Assembly: GCF_000372965.1 (NCBI RefSeq)
Contig: NZ_KB890024.1
Span: forward strand, 4,242,304 to 4,306,303
Direction of reading: 5' to 3'
Source of the DNA: Hoeflea sp. 108
Lineage (GTDB): Bacteria > Pseudomonadota > Alphaproteobacteria > Rhizobiales > Rhizobiaceae
Length of the DNA: 64,000 bases
In this document: positions 1-8,659 of the stretch, piece after piece
Layout of the letters: each line of letters starts with the position of its first letter
Position numbering within the stretch: the first letter of the stretch is position 1
Translations under genes and position numbers: made by a program
The notes under the pieces: model-generated
Told to the model about the DNA's origin: nothing
The model's input: the letters and a program-made list of their open reading frames with translations, nothing else
Databases searched by the model: none

Positions 1-948
1 CGACACCATCTGGGCCCCGTCAGGGCGCTGCCAGACGTCGAGACCTTCCATGTTGTCGATCTGGTAAGCCATGTTGGCCTCGAACAGCACGGGGCCGTCG
101 GCGACCTTGCCCTTGGCGATGGTTTCCGAGCCGATGCGCCGGAGCCGCATCTTCACGCCGGAGGCCATGGAGAAGCTGCGTTCGAGCAGCAACAGGTCGC
201 CATCGGGCAGGAAGGCGCCGTCGGTGATGTCGAAGTCGCCGGCGCGGCGGACGGTGAAGACGCCCTTGTCGGGCCCTTCGAGCACGGCTGCGAAGATGTT
301 GCCCGCCTTGTCGAGGCTCTTTTCGGAAACCACGACGAGGCTGCCCTTCTGGGGAGAATAAGCCACCGTCTCGAAGCCGCGGTTCATGCGCAGCTCATTG
401 CGCGGCACGAGGAAGTCGAGTTCGCGGAACGCCGCCTTCATGTTGCCCGGCTCGATGCGGAACTGGGCGACGCGATGGGCACCTTCGAAGCCGACAGTGG
501 CTATGCCATCCCTGACGGCGAGGCTCTCGGCGTCGGCCAGCCATTTCTTCTGGATGAAATTGCCCGAGGCGTCGACCATCTGCTCCATGCGGAAATTCGC
601 GATAGCCGTGGGTCGCATCGCAGCATCACGCTCGACCGTGCCGAAGAACCAGAAGCCGGTGTCGGCGACGCCGATGAAATCACTGCCCGGCTTGAGGAAG
701 CGAAAGGCGGACAAGGCGCCAAGATTGCGCGATGAAGAGGTGAGTTCGAGCCCGCCGACGAATTCGAGTGGGCCGAACATCGTCTCATCACGGCCGATGT
801 GGAATTTGGTGATAGGCCGGGCGGATATCTCGATCTGCTCGACGGGCGGGCTTTCGGCAACGGAAGATGCCGTCAGCGACGCCGACAGCGCAAGTGCTGC
901 CACCGCAGCCAATGCCAGTTGTCGCAGCCGGGTGACCGCAAGGATCAT
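1..948 (-). CDS. Phytase-like esterase family secreted protein (3' end missing)
   Basis: The frame opens at an ATG whose ATGA overlaps the cobT stop and stays open to the window edge, giving at least 316 residues; the C-terminus is cut off. The first ~30 residues form a signal peptide (charged start, then an Ala/Leu-rich stretch ending near SVAES), so the product is probably periplasmic. The rest reads like the phytase-like beta-propeller family (Pfam PF13449, esterase-like activity of phytase family), with the typical stretches NRGFETVAYSP and LLLLERSF. The natural substrate of this family is not well established. Its 4-nt overlap with cobT suggests translational coupling at the end of the cobS-cobT unit, but no role in cobalamin synthesis is implied. 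Confidence 0.75.
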   Translation of the reverse strand, partial: MILAVTRLRQLALAAVAALALSASLTASSVAESPPVEQIEISARPITKFHIGRDETMFGPLEFVGGLELTSSSRNLGALSAFRFLKPGSDFIGVADTGFWFFGTVERDAAMRPTAIANFRMEQMVDASGNFIQKKWLADAESLAVRDGIATVGFEGAHRVAQFRIEPGNMKAAFRELDFLVPRNELRMNRGFETVAYSPQKGSLVVVSEKSLDKAGNIFAAVLEGPDKGVFTVRRAGDFDITDGAFLPDGDLLLLERSFSMASGVKMRLRRIGSETIAKGKVADGPVLFEANMAYQIDNMEGLDVWQRPDGAQMVS

Positions 949-2843
949 CCGGCGCGCCGGAAGCCGCCACGGCGCGTGTCGCGCGCGCTGACCTCGTCGA
1001 ACAGCGAGGCAAGCTGTTCGGTCATAGCACCGGCCAGTTCCTCGGCGTCGACGATGGTGACGGCGCGGCGATAATAGCGCGTCACGTCGTGGCCGATGCC
1101 GATGGCAAGCAGCTCGACCGGCGAGCGCGTCTCGATCAAGTCGATGACGGCGCGCAGATGGCGCTCCAGATAGTTGCCCGGGTTCACCGACAGTGTCGAA
1201 TCGTCGACCGGCGCACCATCCGAGATCATCATCAGGATCTTGCGCTGCTCGGGCCGGGCGATCAGGCGCTGGTGCGCCCACAACAGTGCCTCGCCGTCGA
1301 TGTTTTCCTTGAGCAGGCCTTCGCGCATCATCAGGCCGAGATTGCGCCGCGAACGCCGCCATGGCGCATCGGCGCTCTTGTAGATGATGTGGCGCAGGTC
1401 ATTGAGGCGGCCGGGGTTTGGCGGCTTGCCGTCCTTCAGCCACTTCTCGCGTGCCTGCCCGCCCTTCCACGCACGCGTGGTGAAGCCGAGGATCTCGACC
1501 GAGACGCCGCAGCGCTCCAGCGTCCGCGCCAGGATGTCGGCGCAGGTGGCGGCAACCGTGATCGGGCGACCGCGCATCGAGCCGGAATTGTCGAGCACCA
1601 GCGTGACGACCGTGTCGCGGAACTTGGTGTCGCGCTCCTGCTTGAACGACAGCGGCTGCATCGGATCGATGACGACGCGCACGAGGCGGGCCGGATCGAG
1701 ATAGCCCTCTTCCAGGTCGAAGTCCCAGGAGCGGTTCTGCTGCGCCATCAGGCGGCGCTGCAGGCGGTTGGCCAGACGGCCGACCACACCCTGCAGATTG
1801 GCGAGCTGCTTGTCGAGGAAGGCGCGCAGACGGTCGAGCTCGTCTTCGTCGCACAGCTCTTCCGCACCAACCGTCTCGTCGAAGGCGGTGGTGAAGACCT
1901 TGTAGTCGATTTCCTTGGGCAGGTTGGCGAAGGGATTGTCCTGGCGGCGGGCTTCGCCCGGCGTCTCGGAATCCGTATCGTCATCGTCGGCCATGTCCTC
2001 GGCGGTGGCGTCGGACGCCTCCATCTCGCCGGAAGGATCCTCGTCGGCGGAAGCCTCGGCCTCGTCGGACTGCGACTGGTCGGAGCCGGAATCGTCCTCG
2101 CCGCCCTCCTCGCTCTGCTCCTCGCCCTCGGGCTGGTCGTCGTCCTGGTCCTCGTTGTCCTCGGTTTCCTGGTCGTCGCCCAGTTCCTCGGCCATTTCGA
2201 GCGATGCCAGCATCTCACGCACGACGCGGGCAAAGGCTTGCTGGTCGCTCAGATTGCCGGCCAGATGGTCGAGATCGGCGCCGGCCTTGTCTTCGACCCA
2301 CTTGCGCCAGAGCTCGACCATGCGCTGGCCGCTCTTGGGCACCGGGCGGCCGGTCAGCTTCTCGCGTACGATCAGTGCCAGCGCTTCTTCGAGCGGCGCT
2401 TCCGACTGCTCGGTCACCTCGGCGAGATTGGCCTTGGCGTATTTGTCCTCGAGCATCGTCGAGATGTTTTCGGCAACGCCGGCCATGGCGCGGCTGCCAA
2501 TCGCCTCGACGCGAGCCTGCTCGACCGCGTCATAGACGGCGCGAGCCTGCTTGCCCTCGGGCGCCAGCTTGGCGTGGATGCGATTGTCGTGGCAGGCGCG
2601 CTTCAGCGCCATGGAATCGCCGAGGCCGCGGGTGACGGCGATGTCGAAGGCGGTGGCCTTCTTCGGCAGTTCGGGCAGGCGGGCACGGTTGCCGGCGAGT
2701 GCCGGCCGCTCCTTGGCGAACGCCACCTCGAACTCGTTGTCGCCTGAGATCGCGCGCATGCACACTGTCATCGCGCGCTTGAAGCTGTCCGCCTCAGAGC
2801 CCGTCTTGGATTTGTTGCGCGTGTTGTCGCCCGGCCCCGCCAT
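945..2843 (-). CDS. cobT: Aerobic cobaltochelatase subunit CobT
   Basis: 632 residues. CobT works with CobS and the large CobN subunit to insert cobalt into hydrogenobyrinate a,c-diamide in the aerobic cobalamin pathway (cytoplasm, ATP-dependent). The N-terminal third is followed by a very acidic Glu/Asp/Ser-rich linker (about residues 205-300). The C-terminal von Willebrand A domain carries a MIDAS motif, VLDNSGSMRG, at about residue 415, and a later ISDGAP. Full length for the family. The gene lies 12 nt after cobS on the same strand, and its stop overlaps the start of the phytase-like gene. CobN is not in the window. Confidence 0.96.
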   Translation of the reverse strand: MAGPGDNTRNKSKTGSEADSFKRAMTVCMRAISGDNEFEVAFAKERPALAGNRARLPELPKKATAFDIAVTRGLGDSMALKRACHDNRIHAKLAPEGKQARAVYDAVEQARVEAIGSRAMAGVAENISTMLEDKYAKANLAEVTEQSEAPLEEALALIVREKLTGRPVPKSGQRMVELWRKWVEDKAGADLDHLAGNLSDQQAFARVVREMLASLEMAEELGDDQETEDNEDQDDDQPEGEEQSEEGGEDDSGSDQSQSDEAEASADEDPSGEMEASDATAEDMADDDDTDSETPGEARRQDNPFANLPKEIDYKVFTTAFDETVGAEELCDEDELDRLRAFLDKQLANLQGVVGRLANRLQRRLMAQQNRSWDFDLEEGYLDPARLVRVVIDPMQPLSFKQERDTKFRDTVVTLVLDNSGSMRGRPITVAATCADILARTLERCGVSVEILGFTTRAWKGGQAREKWLKDGKPPNPGRLNDLRHIIYKSADAPWRRSRRNLGLMMREGLLKENIDGEALLWAHQRLIARPEQRKILMMISDGAPVDDSTLSVNPGNYLERHLRAVIDLIETRSPVELLAIGIGHDVTRYYRRAVTIVDAEELAGAMTEQLASLFDEVSARDTRRGGFRRAG

Positions 2844-2855
2844 TTGAGCCCGTTC

Positions 2856-3842
2856 TTATCCCAGCACGACGTTGGCGGAGGACTCCGGCAGGTCCTCGCC
2901 GAAGGCACGCTGATAGAATTCCGCCACGACCGAGCGTTCGAGCTCGTCGCACTTGTTGAGGAAGGTCAGGCGGAAGGCCATACCGACGTCGCCGAATATC
3001 TCGGCGTTTTCGGCCCAGGTAATGACGGTACGCGGGCTCATGACCGTCGACAGATCGCCATTGACGAAGGCCGAACGCGTCATATCGGCAACGCGGACCA
3101 TCTTGTTGACGATCTCCTTGCCCTTGGCGTCGCGATAGTGCTTGGCCTTGGCGACGACGATGTTCACTTCGTTGTCGTGCGGCAGATAGTTCAGCGTCGT
3201 CACGATCGACCAGCGGTCCATCTGCGCCTGGTTGATCTGCTGGGTGCCGTGATAGAGACCGGTGGTGTCACCGAGGCCGACCGTGTTGGCGGTGGCGAAC
3301 AGGCGGAAGGCCGGGTGCGGACGGATGACGCGGCTCTGGTCGAGCAGGGTCAGTCGCCCCGACGATTCGAGCACGCGCTGAATGACGAACATCACGTCGG
3401 GGCGGCCGGCGTCGTATTCGTCGAACACCAGCGCGACATTGTGCTGATAGGCCCAGGGCAGGATGCCGTCGCGGAATTCGGTGACCTGCATGCCTTCCTT
3501 GACGACGATGGCGTCCTTGCCGACGAGGTCGATACGGCTGACATGGCTGTCGAGGTTGACGCGAACGCAGGGCCAGTTAAGGCGGGCAGCGACCTGTTCG
3601 ATGTGGGTCGACTTGCCGGTGCCGTGGTAGCCCGACACCATGACGCGGCGGTTGTAGGCAAAGCCCGCGAGGATGGCCATCGTGGTGGCCTTGTCGAACA
3701 GATAGTCGGGATCGACGTCTGGCACATGCTCGCCGGCGGTCGAATAGGCCGGTACGACCATCTTCGAATCGAACCCGAAGGCTTCTTTCACCGACACCGT
3801 CGTGTCAGGCAGGTTGGCAATGTCGCGATCGACCTTGTTCAT
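2856..3842 (-). CDS. cobS: Aerobic cobaltochelatase subunit CobS (AAA+ ATPase)
   Basis: 328 residues, the normal length. CobS is the AAA+ MoxR-type ATPase that forms a ring with CobT and powers cobalt insertion by CobN. The Walker A motif GYHGTGKST lies at about residues 112-120 and Walker B ALVFDEYDAG at about 158-167; an ATAN sensor-1 segment follows. The N-terminal part has the typical VSVKEAFGFDS. First gene of the cobS-cobT unit, with 116 nt between it and the upstream J-domain gene. I see no cobalamin riboswitch upstream. Confidence 0.96.
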   Translation of the reverse strand: MNKVDRDIANLPDTTVSVKEAFGFDSKMVVPAYSTAGEHVPDVDPDYLFDKATTMAILAGFAYNRRVMVSGYHGTGKSTHIEQVAARLNWPCVRVNLDSHVSRIDLVGKDAIVVKEGMQVTEFRDGILPWAYQHNVALVFDEYDAGRPDVMFVIQRVLESSGRLTLLDQSRVIRPHPAFRLFATANTVGLGDTTGLYHGTQQINQAQMDRWSIVTTLNYLPHDNEVNIVVAKAKHYRDAKGKEIVNKMVRVADMTRSAFVNGDLSTVMSPRTVITWAENAEIFGDVGMAFRLTFLNKCDELERSVVAEFYQRAFGEDLPESSANVVLG

Positions 3843-3958
3843 GACGTCTCCACGCGCGAAGCCTCAGCTACGCTGGCAATCGAATTTTTCTTCGGGGGCG
3901 GTCTTAAAGCCTTTTCCAGCCAGAGGAAAGTTGGAAAAAGGCCGCGACCGCGGCTGGC

Positions 3959-4576
3959 TCAACACAATCCCGCTTGCTTGAGCACGCGATAGGCCTGGAG
4001 CACGTCCCTGAAGCGGTCCTCCGACCCGCGATCACCGCCATTGGCGTCGGGGTGGTGGCGTTTCACCAGTTCCTTGTAGCGCGCCTTGATGTCGGCTCCG
4101 GTGGCCCTGGAATCGAGCCCCAGCGTATCCAGCGCCTTGGCCTCCAGCGGCTTTGCCTTGCGCTGGCGCGGCGTCCCGGCCCCTGTGCCGAACACGTTGT
4201 GGGGGTCGCGCATGCGATTGTAGTAGCCGGCGCGGCCCGAGCGCTGCTGGGCAAAGTCCGGTGCCGAGCGGGCTGTGGCAGAGCCGTTGGAACCGATGGT
4301 CCAGGTCGGGCGATGCCCGGTCAACGCTTCCTTCTGGAAGCGCGCGATGTCGCCGTCGGCGAGCCCGGAGAAATAATTGAAGCCCTTGTTGTACTCGCGC
4401 ACATGGTCGAAGCAGAACTGGAAATACTCGCCCTCCCTCATGCGGCCCACGGGCGCGCGGTGGGTGCCCGCCTCCTTGCAGCCATCCCACTGGCAGATCG
4501 GCGCGCGCGACTTCACCTCCGCTTCCGGATCGGGACGGACGCGGATCTTGTCGAAATATTTCGAGTTCGTCTTCAT
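3959..4576 (-). CDS. J-domain (DnaJ-like) molecular chaperone protein
   Basis: 205 residues. The J domain is at the C-terminus (about residues 145-205), with the HPD tripeptide in KRHHPDANGGD that stimulates DnaK ATPase. The N-terminal half has CQWDGC and a later CFDH, possibly a metal site, and no G/F or DnaJ zinc-finger region. This C-terminal J-domain layout is typical of a rhizobial protein encoded just upstream of cobS. It is a co-chaperone of unknown client rather than DnaJ itself. Divergent from the BolA gene across a 145-nt intergenic region that should hold both promoters. Confidence 0.9.
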   Translation of the reverse strand: MKTNSKYFDKIRVRPDPEAEVKSRAPICQWDGCKEAGTHRAPVGRMREGEYFQFCFDHVREYNKGFNYFSGLADGDIARFQKEALTGHRPTWTIGSNGSATARSAPDFAQQRSGRAGYYNRMRDPHNVFGTGAGTPRQRKAKPLEAKALDTLGLDSRATGADIKARYKELVKRHHPDANGGDRGSEDRFRDVLQAYRVLKQAGLC

Positions 4577-4721
4577 CTGATGACATTTACCGCCGTATCG
4601 AGCGGCGAAACAAGAATTGACATTTCCAGGATGATCGCCCTAACCCCTGATTTGCGGCCCAATTGTGCCCGAAGGCTGTGATTGGTGGCGGCAAAGACAC
4701 ATGTGGTGAAAGGTGAGCCCG

Positions 4722-5024
4722 ATGTCCATACAGACGTCCATCGAAGACAAGCTCAACAAGGCGTTTTCGCCCGAGCGCCTTGCGGTCATCAATGAGAGCC
4801 ACCTGCATGCCGGCCATCACCATGTCGACGGCGGCCATCATGCTACCTTCGACGGCTCCGGCGAGACCCATTTCCGCATCCGCATCGTTTCACCTGCATT
4901 CGCCGGCATGAGCCGCATCGACCGCCACCGCGCCGTCAACGACGCGCTCTCGGCGGAGCTGAAGGCCGGCCTGCATGCGCTGGCCATCGAGCCGGCGGCC
5001 CCGGGCGAAGCAACCCGCTGGTAG
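4722..5024 (+). CDS. BolA family protein
   Basis: 100 residues from the ATG at 4722, which has a good AGGTGAG ribosome site 6 nt upstream; a GTG at 4713 would add three residues but has a weaker site. BolA proteins bind monothiol glutaredoxins and [2Fe-2S] clusters and influence iron homeostasis and stress responses. The central VDGGHHATFDGSGETHFRI and the RIDRHRAVNDAL segment are characteristic. A His-rich HAGHHH stretch precedes the core fold and contains the conserved ligand His. The neighbouring J-domain gene is transcribed divergently. Confidence 0.9.
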   Translation: MSIQTSIEDKLNKAFSPERLAVINESHLHAGHHHVDGGHHATFDGSGETHFRIRIVSPAFAGMSRIDRHRAVNDALSAELKAGLHALAIEPAAPGEATRW

Positions 5025-5065
5025 GCTTCTGACGGGCCGACAGGCACCTGTCATCCGCCCGTCAC

Positions 5066-5089
5066 ATATATCCATCAATCTGGATATAT
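5066..5089. promoter_or_regulatory. Palindromic operator overlapping the arsR start codon
   Basis: A perfect inverted repeat, ATATATCCA - TCAATC - TGGATATAT (9-bp arms, 6-bp spacer), ends on the second base of the arsR start codon. It is the obvious site for autoregulation by the ArsR repressor encoded immediately downstream. No Shine-Dalgarno sequence precedes the start, so the mRNA may be leaderless or nearly so. Confidence 0.75.
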
Positions 5090-5432
5090 GGATGCAAACA
5101 CGACGATAGACGCGCTGGCCGCGCTGGCCCAGCCGACGCGGCTCGAGGCCTTCCGCCAACTGGCGGCGGCCGAGCCCGGGGGCATCGCCGCCGGCGAACT
5201 GGCGCGCCGGCTTGCCGTTCCGCAGAACACGCTGTCAGCCCACCTCGCCGTACTGGCCCGAGCCGGCCTTGCCAGAAGCGAGCGCAACGGCCGCTCCATC
5301 GTCTATCGCCCCGACCTGCCGGCATTGCGTGGCGTGCTCGCCTTCCTGCTCGATGATTGTTGCGGCGGCAGGCCGGAAGCCTGCGCGCCCCTGCTTGCCG
5401 AACCAACCCCCTGCTGCATTCCGTCGAAGTGA
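5088..5432 (+). CDS. arsR: ArsR-family metalloregulator (arsenic-responsive repressor)
   Basis: 114 residues with a winged helix-turn-helix (about 8-90) of the ArsR/SmtB type: ALAQPTRLEAFRQL, then the recognition region LAVPQNTLSAHLAVL. Cysteines cluster at the C-terminus (DDCCGG, then CAP and PCC), the kind of C-terminal thiolate site expected for As(III) sensing. The usual alpha-3 CxC is not present. The start codon overlaps a palindromic operator. The gene is followed after 6 nt by arsC and then aqpS, so it is the local repressor of an arsenic detoxification operon. Confidence 0.88.
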   Translation: MDANTTIDALAALAQPTRLEAFRQLAAAEPGGIAAGELARRLAVPQNTLSAHLAVLARAGLARSERNGRSIVYRPDLPALRGVLAFLLDDCCGGRPEACAPLLAEPTPCCIPSK

Positions 5433-5438
5433 GACCCC

Positions 5439-5969
5439 ATGACCCACAGGCCTTTCAACGTGCTCTTCCTGTGCACGGGCAACAGCGCCCGTTCGATCCT
5501 TGCCGAGGGTATCCTGCGCAAGGACGGTGCTCCCGGCTTCAACGCCTTCTCCGCCGGCAGCCAGCCCAAGGGCGCGGTCAATCCGTTCGCCCTGAAGGTG
5601 CTCGCAAGCTACGGCTACCCATCCGACGGCTTCAGGTCGAAGACCTGGGACGAGTTCGCCGCCGAAGGCGCGACGCAGATGGATTTCATCTTCACAGTCT
5701 GCGACGACGCAGCCGGTGAAGCCTGCCCTGTGTGGCTCGGCCACCCGGCCAATGCCCACTGGGGTATCGAGGACCCGAGCCATGTCGAAGGCACTGACAT
5801 CGAAAAGGAGGCAGCCTTCGTCACTGCCTTCAAATACATGCGCAACCGCATCCAGGCCTTCATTGCCCTGCCGATCGCAAGCCTCGACCGCATGGCACTG
5901 GCTTCCCATCTCGAAGAGATAGGAAGAATGGACGGCGCGACCGGCAAGGCCGGCGGCACGGCAAGGTGA
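5439..5969 (+). CDS. arsC: Arsenate reductase / low-molecular-weight phosphatase fold protein
   Basis: 176 residues. Low-molecular-weight tyrosine phosphatase fold with the CX5R loop CTGNSAR at about residues 12-18, followed by SILAEG. A second cysteine appears in FTVCDDAAGEACP, the segment that in ArsC proteins of this fold contributes resolving thiols. Reduces arsenate to arsenite in the cytoplasm. Sits between arsR and the aquaporin aqpS; its stop overlaps the aqpS GTG start (GTGA). Context makes arsenate reductase much more likely than a protein tyrosine phosphatase. Confidence 0.88.
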   Translation: MTHRPFNVLFLCTGNSARSILAEGILRKDGAPGFNAFSAGSQPKGAVNPFALKVLASYGYPSDGFRSKTWDEFAAEGATQMDFIFTVCDDAAGEACPVWLGHPANAHWGIEDPSHVEGTDIEKEAAFVTAFKYMRNRIQAFIALPIASLDRMALASHLEEIGRMDGATGKAGGTAR

Positions 5970-6682
5970 AAAGCGGGCCAATGCTGCGCCGGCTCCTGGC
6001 CGAGACGCTTGGAATGGCATTCCTGCTTGCGACCGTCGTCGGATCGGGGATCGCGGCAGTGCAATTGTCAGGCGGGAGCGCAGCGCTTGCATTGCTCTGC
6101 AACGCAGTCGCCACCGGAGCCATTCTCGTCGTCCTGATCACCGTGCTGGGGCCGGTGTCGGGCGCCCATCTCAACCCGGCGGTCAGCCTGACAATGGCGC
6201 TGGAGCGGCGCCTCGCATGGACGGCGCTCGGCCCGTACGTCGCAGCACAACTTGTCGGCGCGGTCCTCGGAGTGGTCGCCGCTCATATGATGTTCGAACA
6301 GCCCATGCTGCAGCTGTCGACAACTGGCCGGACAGGTCCCGGCCAGTGGCTCGGAGAAGCCATAGCCACCTTCGGTCTCCTGCTCACCATTTTCGGCTGC
6401 ATAGCGCGAGCCCCGAAATCGACGCCCCTTGCCGTTGGTTTGTACGTTCTGGCAGCCTACTGGTTCACTTCGTCGACGTCTTTTGCCAATCCGGCGGTGA
6501 CCATCGCACGCAGTCTGACCGATACCTTTGCCGGCATCGCGCCCACCGACGTACCAACGTTCATTGTAGCGCAAATGGTTGGCGCCTTTGCGGCAGTGCT
6601 GACCGGGAAAGCACTGTGGCCGGGGGTCAGCCCTGCTTGCGCTGCGCGACCGGCTCCACCGCCAAAACCGGCCGGATCCTGA
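5966..6682 (+). CDS. aqpS: AqpS-type aquaglyceroporin, arsenite channel
   Basis: 238 residues, six membrane spans of the MIP family, with both pore signatures present (HLNPAVS at about 72, FANPAVT at about 174). In Sinorhizobium meliloti an aquaglyceroporin in the ars operon lets arsenite made by ArsC flow out of the cell in place of ArsB; gene order here implies the same. Starts at GTG in a GTGA overlap with arsC. The last ~18 codons overlap the oppositely transcribed CBS-protein gene by 56 nt, producing a Pro/Ala-rich tail that is unlikely to matter for the pore. No arsH follows. Confidence 0.9.
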   Translation: MKSGPMLRRLLAETLGMAFLLATVVGSGIAAVQLSGGSAALALLCNAVATGAILVVLITVLGPVSGAHLNPAVSLTMALERRLAWTALGPYVAAQLVGAVLGVVAAHMMFEQPMLQLSTTGRTGPGQWLGEAIATFGLLLTIFGCIARAPKSTPLAVGLYVLAAYWFTSSTSFANPAVTIARSLTDTFAGIAPTDVPTFIVAQMVGAFAAVLTGKALWPGVSPACAARPAPPPKPAGS

Positions 6683-7547
6683 TTCGCGTCAGGCGGTTCT
6701 TGTCGCGCTTCATGACGATGAAGCGCTTGCCGTGAAAGGTGAAGGCCTGCTTTTCCTCGGGGATCGACTGGGCTTCGTGGATGACGAGGCCGGCGATGGT
6801 GGTGGCCTCGTCATCGGGCAGGCTCCAGTCGAGCGCACGATTGAGGTCGCGGATCGGCACCGAGCCGTCGACCACCACCGAGCCATCGGCTTCCTGCTTG
6901 ACGCCCTGGATGTCGATGTCGTGTTCGTCGGCGATCTCGCCGACGATCTCCTCGATGATGTCTTCGAGCGTCACCAGCCCCTCGACCTCGCCATACTCGT
7001 CGACAACGATGGCAAAGTGCTGCTTGCGGCGCAGAAAGGCGTTGAGCTGGTCCTGCAGCGTCGTGGTGTCGGGCACGAACCACGGCTTGGACGCCACCTT
7101 GACCAGGTCGACCCGGGCATAGTCGCCCTCGACCTCGTTGAGGGCGCGCAGCAGGTCCTTCGCATGGATGACGCCGACGATGTTGTCGGTGGTGCCGCGC
7201 CACAGCGGCAAGCGCGTGTAGGGGCTCTGCAGCATTTCGCGCAGCAGCGCCTCCGGCGCCATGTCGGCGTTGATCAGCCGCATGTTGGTGCGATGGACCA
7301 TGACGTCGGAGACTTCGAGTTCGTGCAGGTCGAGCAGACCGCCGACCTGGTCGCGATCCTGCTTCACCACCTGCCCCTCGCGATGAAGTTCGTTCATCGT
7401 GCCGCGCAGCTCGTCATGCGCCGAGCGCTGCGGCACGACCGCCGTCAGTTCGAAGCCGAGTGCGGCAAGCAACTGGTCGCGAAACGCCAGGAAGGCAAGG
7501 ATGATCCCTGCCAAAACCGCCGCGACGATCCAGCCGGCCGCAATCAT
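6627..7547 (-). CDS. CBS-pair / CorC_HlyC domain protein lacking the usual DUF21 membrane domain
   Basis: 306 residues from an ATG in a 4-nt ATGA overlap with the aroB stop. It holds the tandem CBS pair (ELEVSDVMVHR through VDEYGEVEGLVTLEDIIEEIVGEI) and a C-terminal CorC_HlyC transporter-associated domain. Homologues beside aroB in other rhizobia, as I recall them, are about 430 residues and begin with a multi-span DUF21 (CNNM) domain. Here only one hydrophobic helix (about residues 5-25) precedes the CBS core, as if most of DUF21 were deleted. It is therefore doubtful that it transports Mg/Co by itself. The 3' end overlaps aqpS tail to tail. Confidence 0.8.
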   Translation of the reverse strand: MIAAGWIVAAVLAGIILAFLAFRDQLLAALGFELTAVVPQRSAHDELRGTMNELHREGQVVKQDRDQVGGLLDLHELEVSDVMVHRTNMRLINADMAPEALLREMLQSPYTRLPLWRGTTDNIVGVIHAKDLLRALNEVEGDYARVDLVKVASKPWFVPDTTTLQDQLNAFLRRKQHFAIVVDEYGEVEGLVTLEDIIEEIVGEIADEHDIDIQGVKQEADGSVVVDGSVPIRDLNRALDWSLPDDEATTIAGLVIHEAQSIPEEKQAFTFHGKRFIVMKRDKNRLTRIRIRPVLAVEPVAQRKQG

Positions 7548-8659
7548 CCCTGACGGTTCTCCTTGAGGAAAGACAGCACTTCGGAAGCCGGCACGTCCTT
7601 GGCGATGAAGGACTGGCCGATGCCGCGCGTCAGGATGAAGGTCAGCGCGCCGCGCGACACCTTCTTGTCCTGGGTGATGTAGTTGAACAGCGCCTCGGCG
7701 TCGGGCAGGTCGCCGGGAATGTCCGACATGCGCCACGGCAGGCCGACCTCACGCAGATGCGCTTCGAGACGCGCCGCATCGTCGGGGCTGGCGAGATTGA
7801 GCCGGGCCGAGAAGCGGTGCGCCAGCGCCATGCCGATGGCGACTCCCTCGCCATGCACCAGGCGAGCGCCGTCATAGGCGGTGGCGGCCTCGAGCGCATG
7901 GCCGAAGGTATGGCCGAGATTGAGCAGTGCGCGGTCACCGGTCTCGAACTCGTCGCGGGCAACCACATCGGCCTTGGCGCGGCAGGACTGGGCGATAGCC
8001 TCGGTGCGGGCGGGGCCGCCAGCAAACACGTCCTGCCAGTTCTTTTCCAGCCAGGCGAAGAAATCGGGGCGGTCGATGAGACCGTATTTGGCAACTTCGG
8101 CATAGCCGGCGCGGAACTCGCGCACAGGCAGCGTGTCGAGGGCAGAGGTGTCGGCCAGCACCAGCTTGGGCTGGTGGAACACGCCGATCAGGTTCTTGCC
8201 GCGCGGGCTGTTGATGCCTGTCTTGCCGCCGACGGAAGAATCGACCTGGGCGAGCAGCGAGGTCGGCATCTGCACGAAATTCATGCCGCGGCGCACGATG
8301 CCGGCGGCGAAGCCGGTCAGATCGCCGATGACGCCGCCGCCGAGTGCTATCACCGCGTCGCCGCGTTCAAGACGGGCGGCGATGATGTCGTCGACCACTT
8401 TCTCGAGCGAATCGAAGCTTTTGGTCTTTTCACCGGCCGGAAGCTTGATGACTGCAGGCGGGTTGCCGGCAGCGGTGAGGCTTTCGACCAAGGGCGCGAG
8501 GTGGGCGGCAGCGACGTTCTCGTCGGTGACAATGGCGCAGCGCGCCTTTGGCAGGCGTTGCTGGATCAGGTCCGCGCCGCGCGCGATCAGCCCCGGACCG
8601 ATCAGGATGTCATAGGCGCGGTCGCCAAGCCCGACTTCGACTGTGACGATGTCTGTCAT
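7544..8659 (-). CDS. aroB: 3-dehydroquinate synthase
   Basis: 371 residues from the ATG at 8659. Second step of the shikimate pathway: DAHP to 3-dehydroquinate, NAD- and metal-dependent, cytoplasmic. Typical segments are GGGVIGDLTGFAAGIVRRG (NAD-binding loop), SVGGKTGIN, and LNLGHTFGHALE with metal-ligand histidines. The ATG overlaps the aroK stop (ATGA), so aroK-aroB-CBS gene form one translationally coupled unit. A longer upstream reading in the same frame would run into aroK and is not used. Confidence 0.97.
   Translation of the reverse strand: MTDIVTVEVGLGDRAYDILIGPGLIARGADLIQQRLPKARCAIVTDENVAAAHLAPLVESLTAAGNPPAVIKLPAGEKTKSFDSLEKVVDDIIAARLERGDAVIALGGGVIGDLTGFAAGIVRRGMNFVQMPTSLLAQVDSSVGGKTGINSPRGKNLIGVFHQPKLVLADTSALDTLPVREFRAGYAEVAKYGLIDRPDFFAWLEKNWQDVFAGGPARTEAIAQSCRAKADVVARDEFETGDRALLNLGHTFGHALEAATAYDGARLVHGEGVAIGMALAHRFSARLNLASPDDAARLEAHLREVGLPWRMSDIPGDLPDAEALFNYITQDKKVSRGALTFILTRGIGQSFIAKDVPASEVLSFLKENRQG

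Noticed and set aside
1089..2747. 552-codon plus-strand frame opposite cobT
   Set aside because: Antisense shadow of the high-GC cobT gene; no domain or ribosome site.
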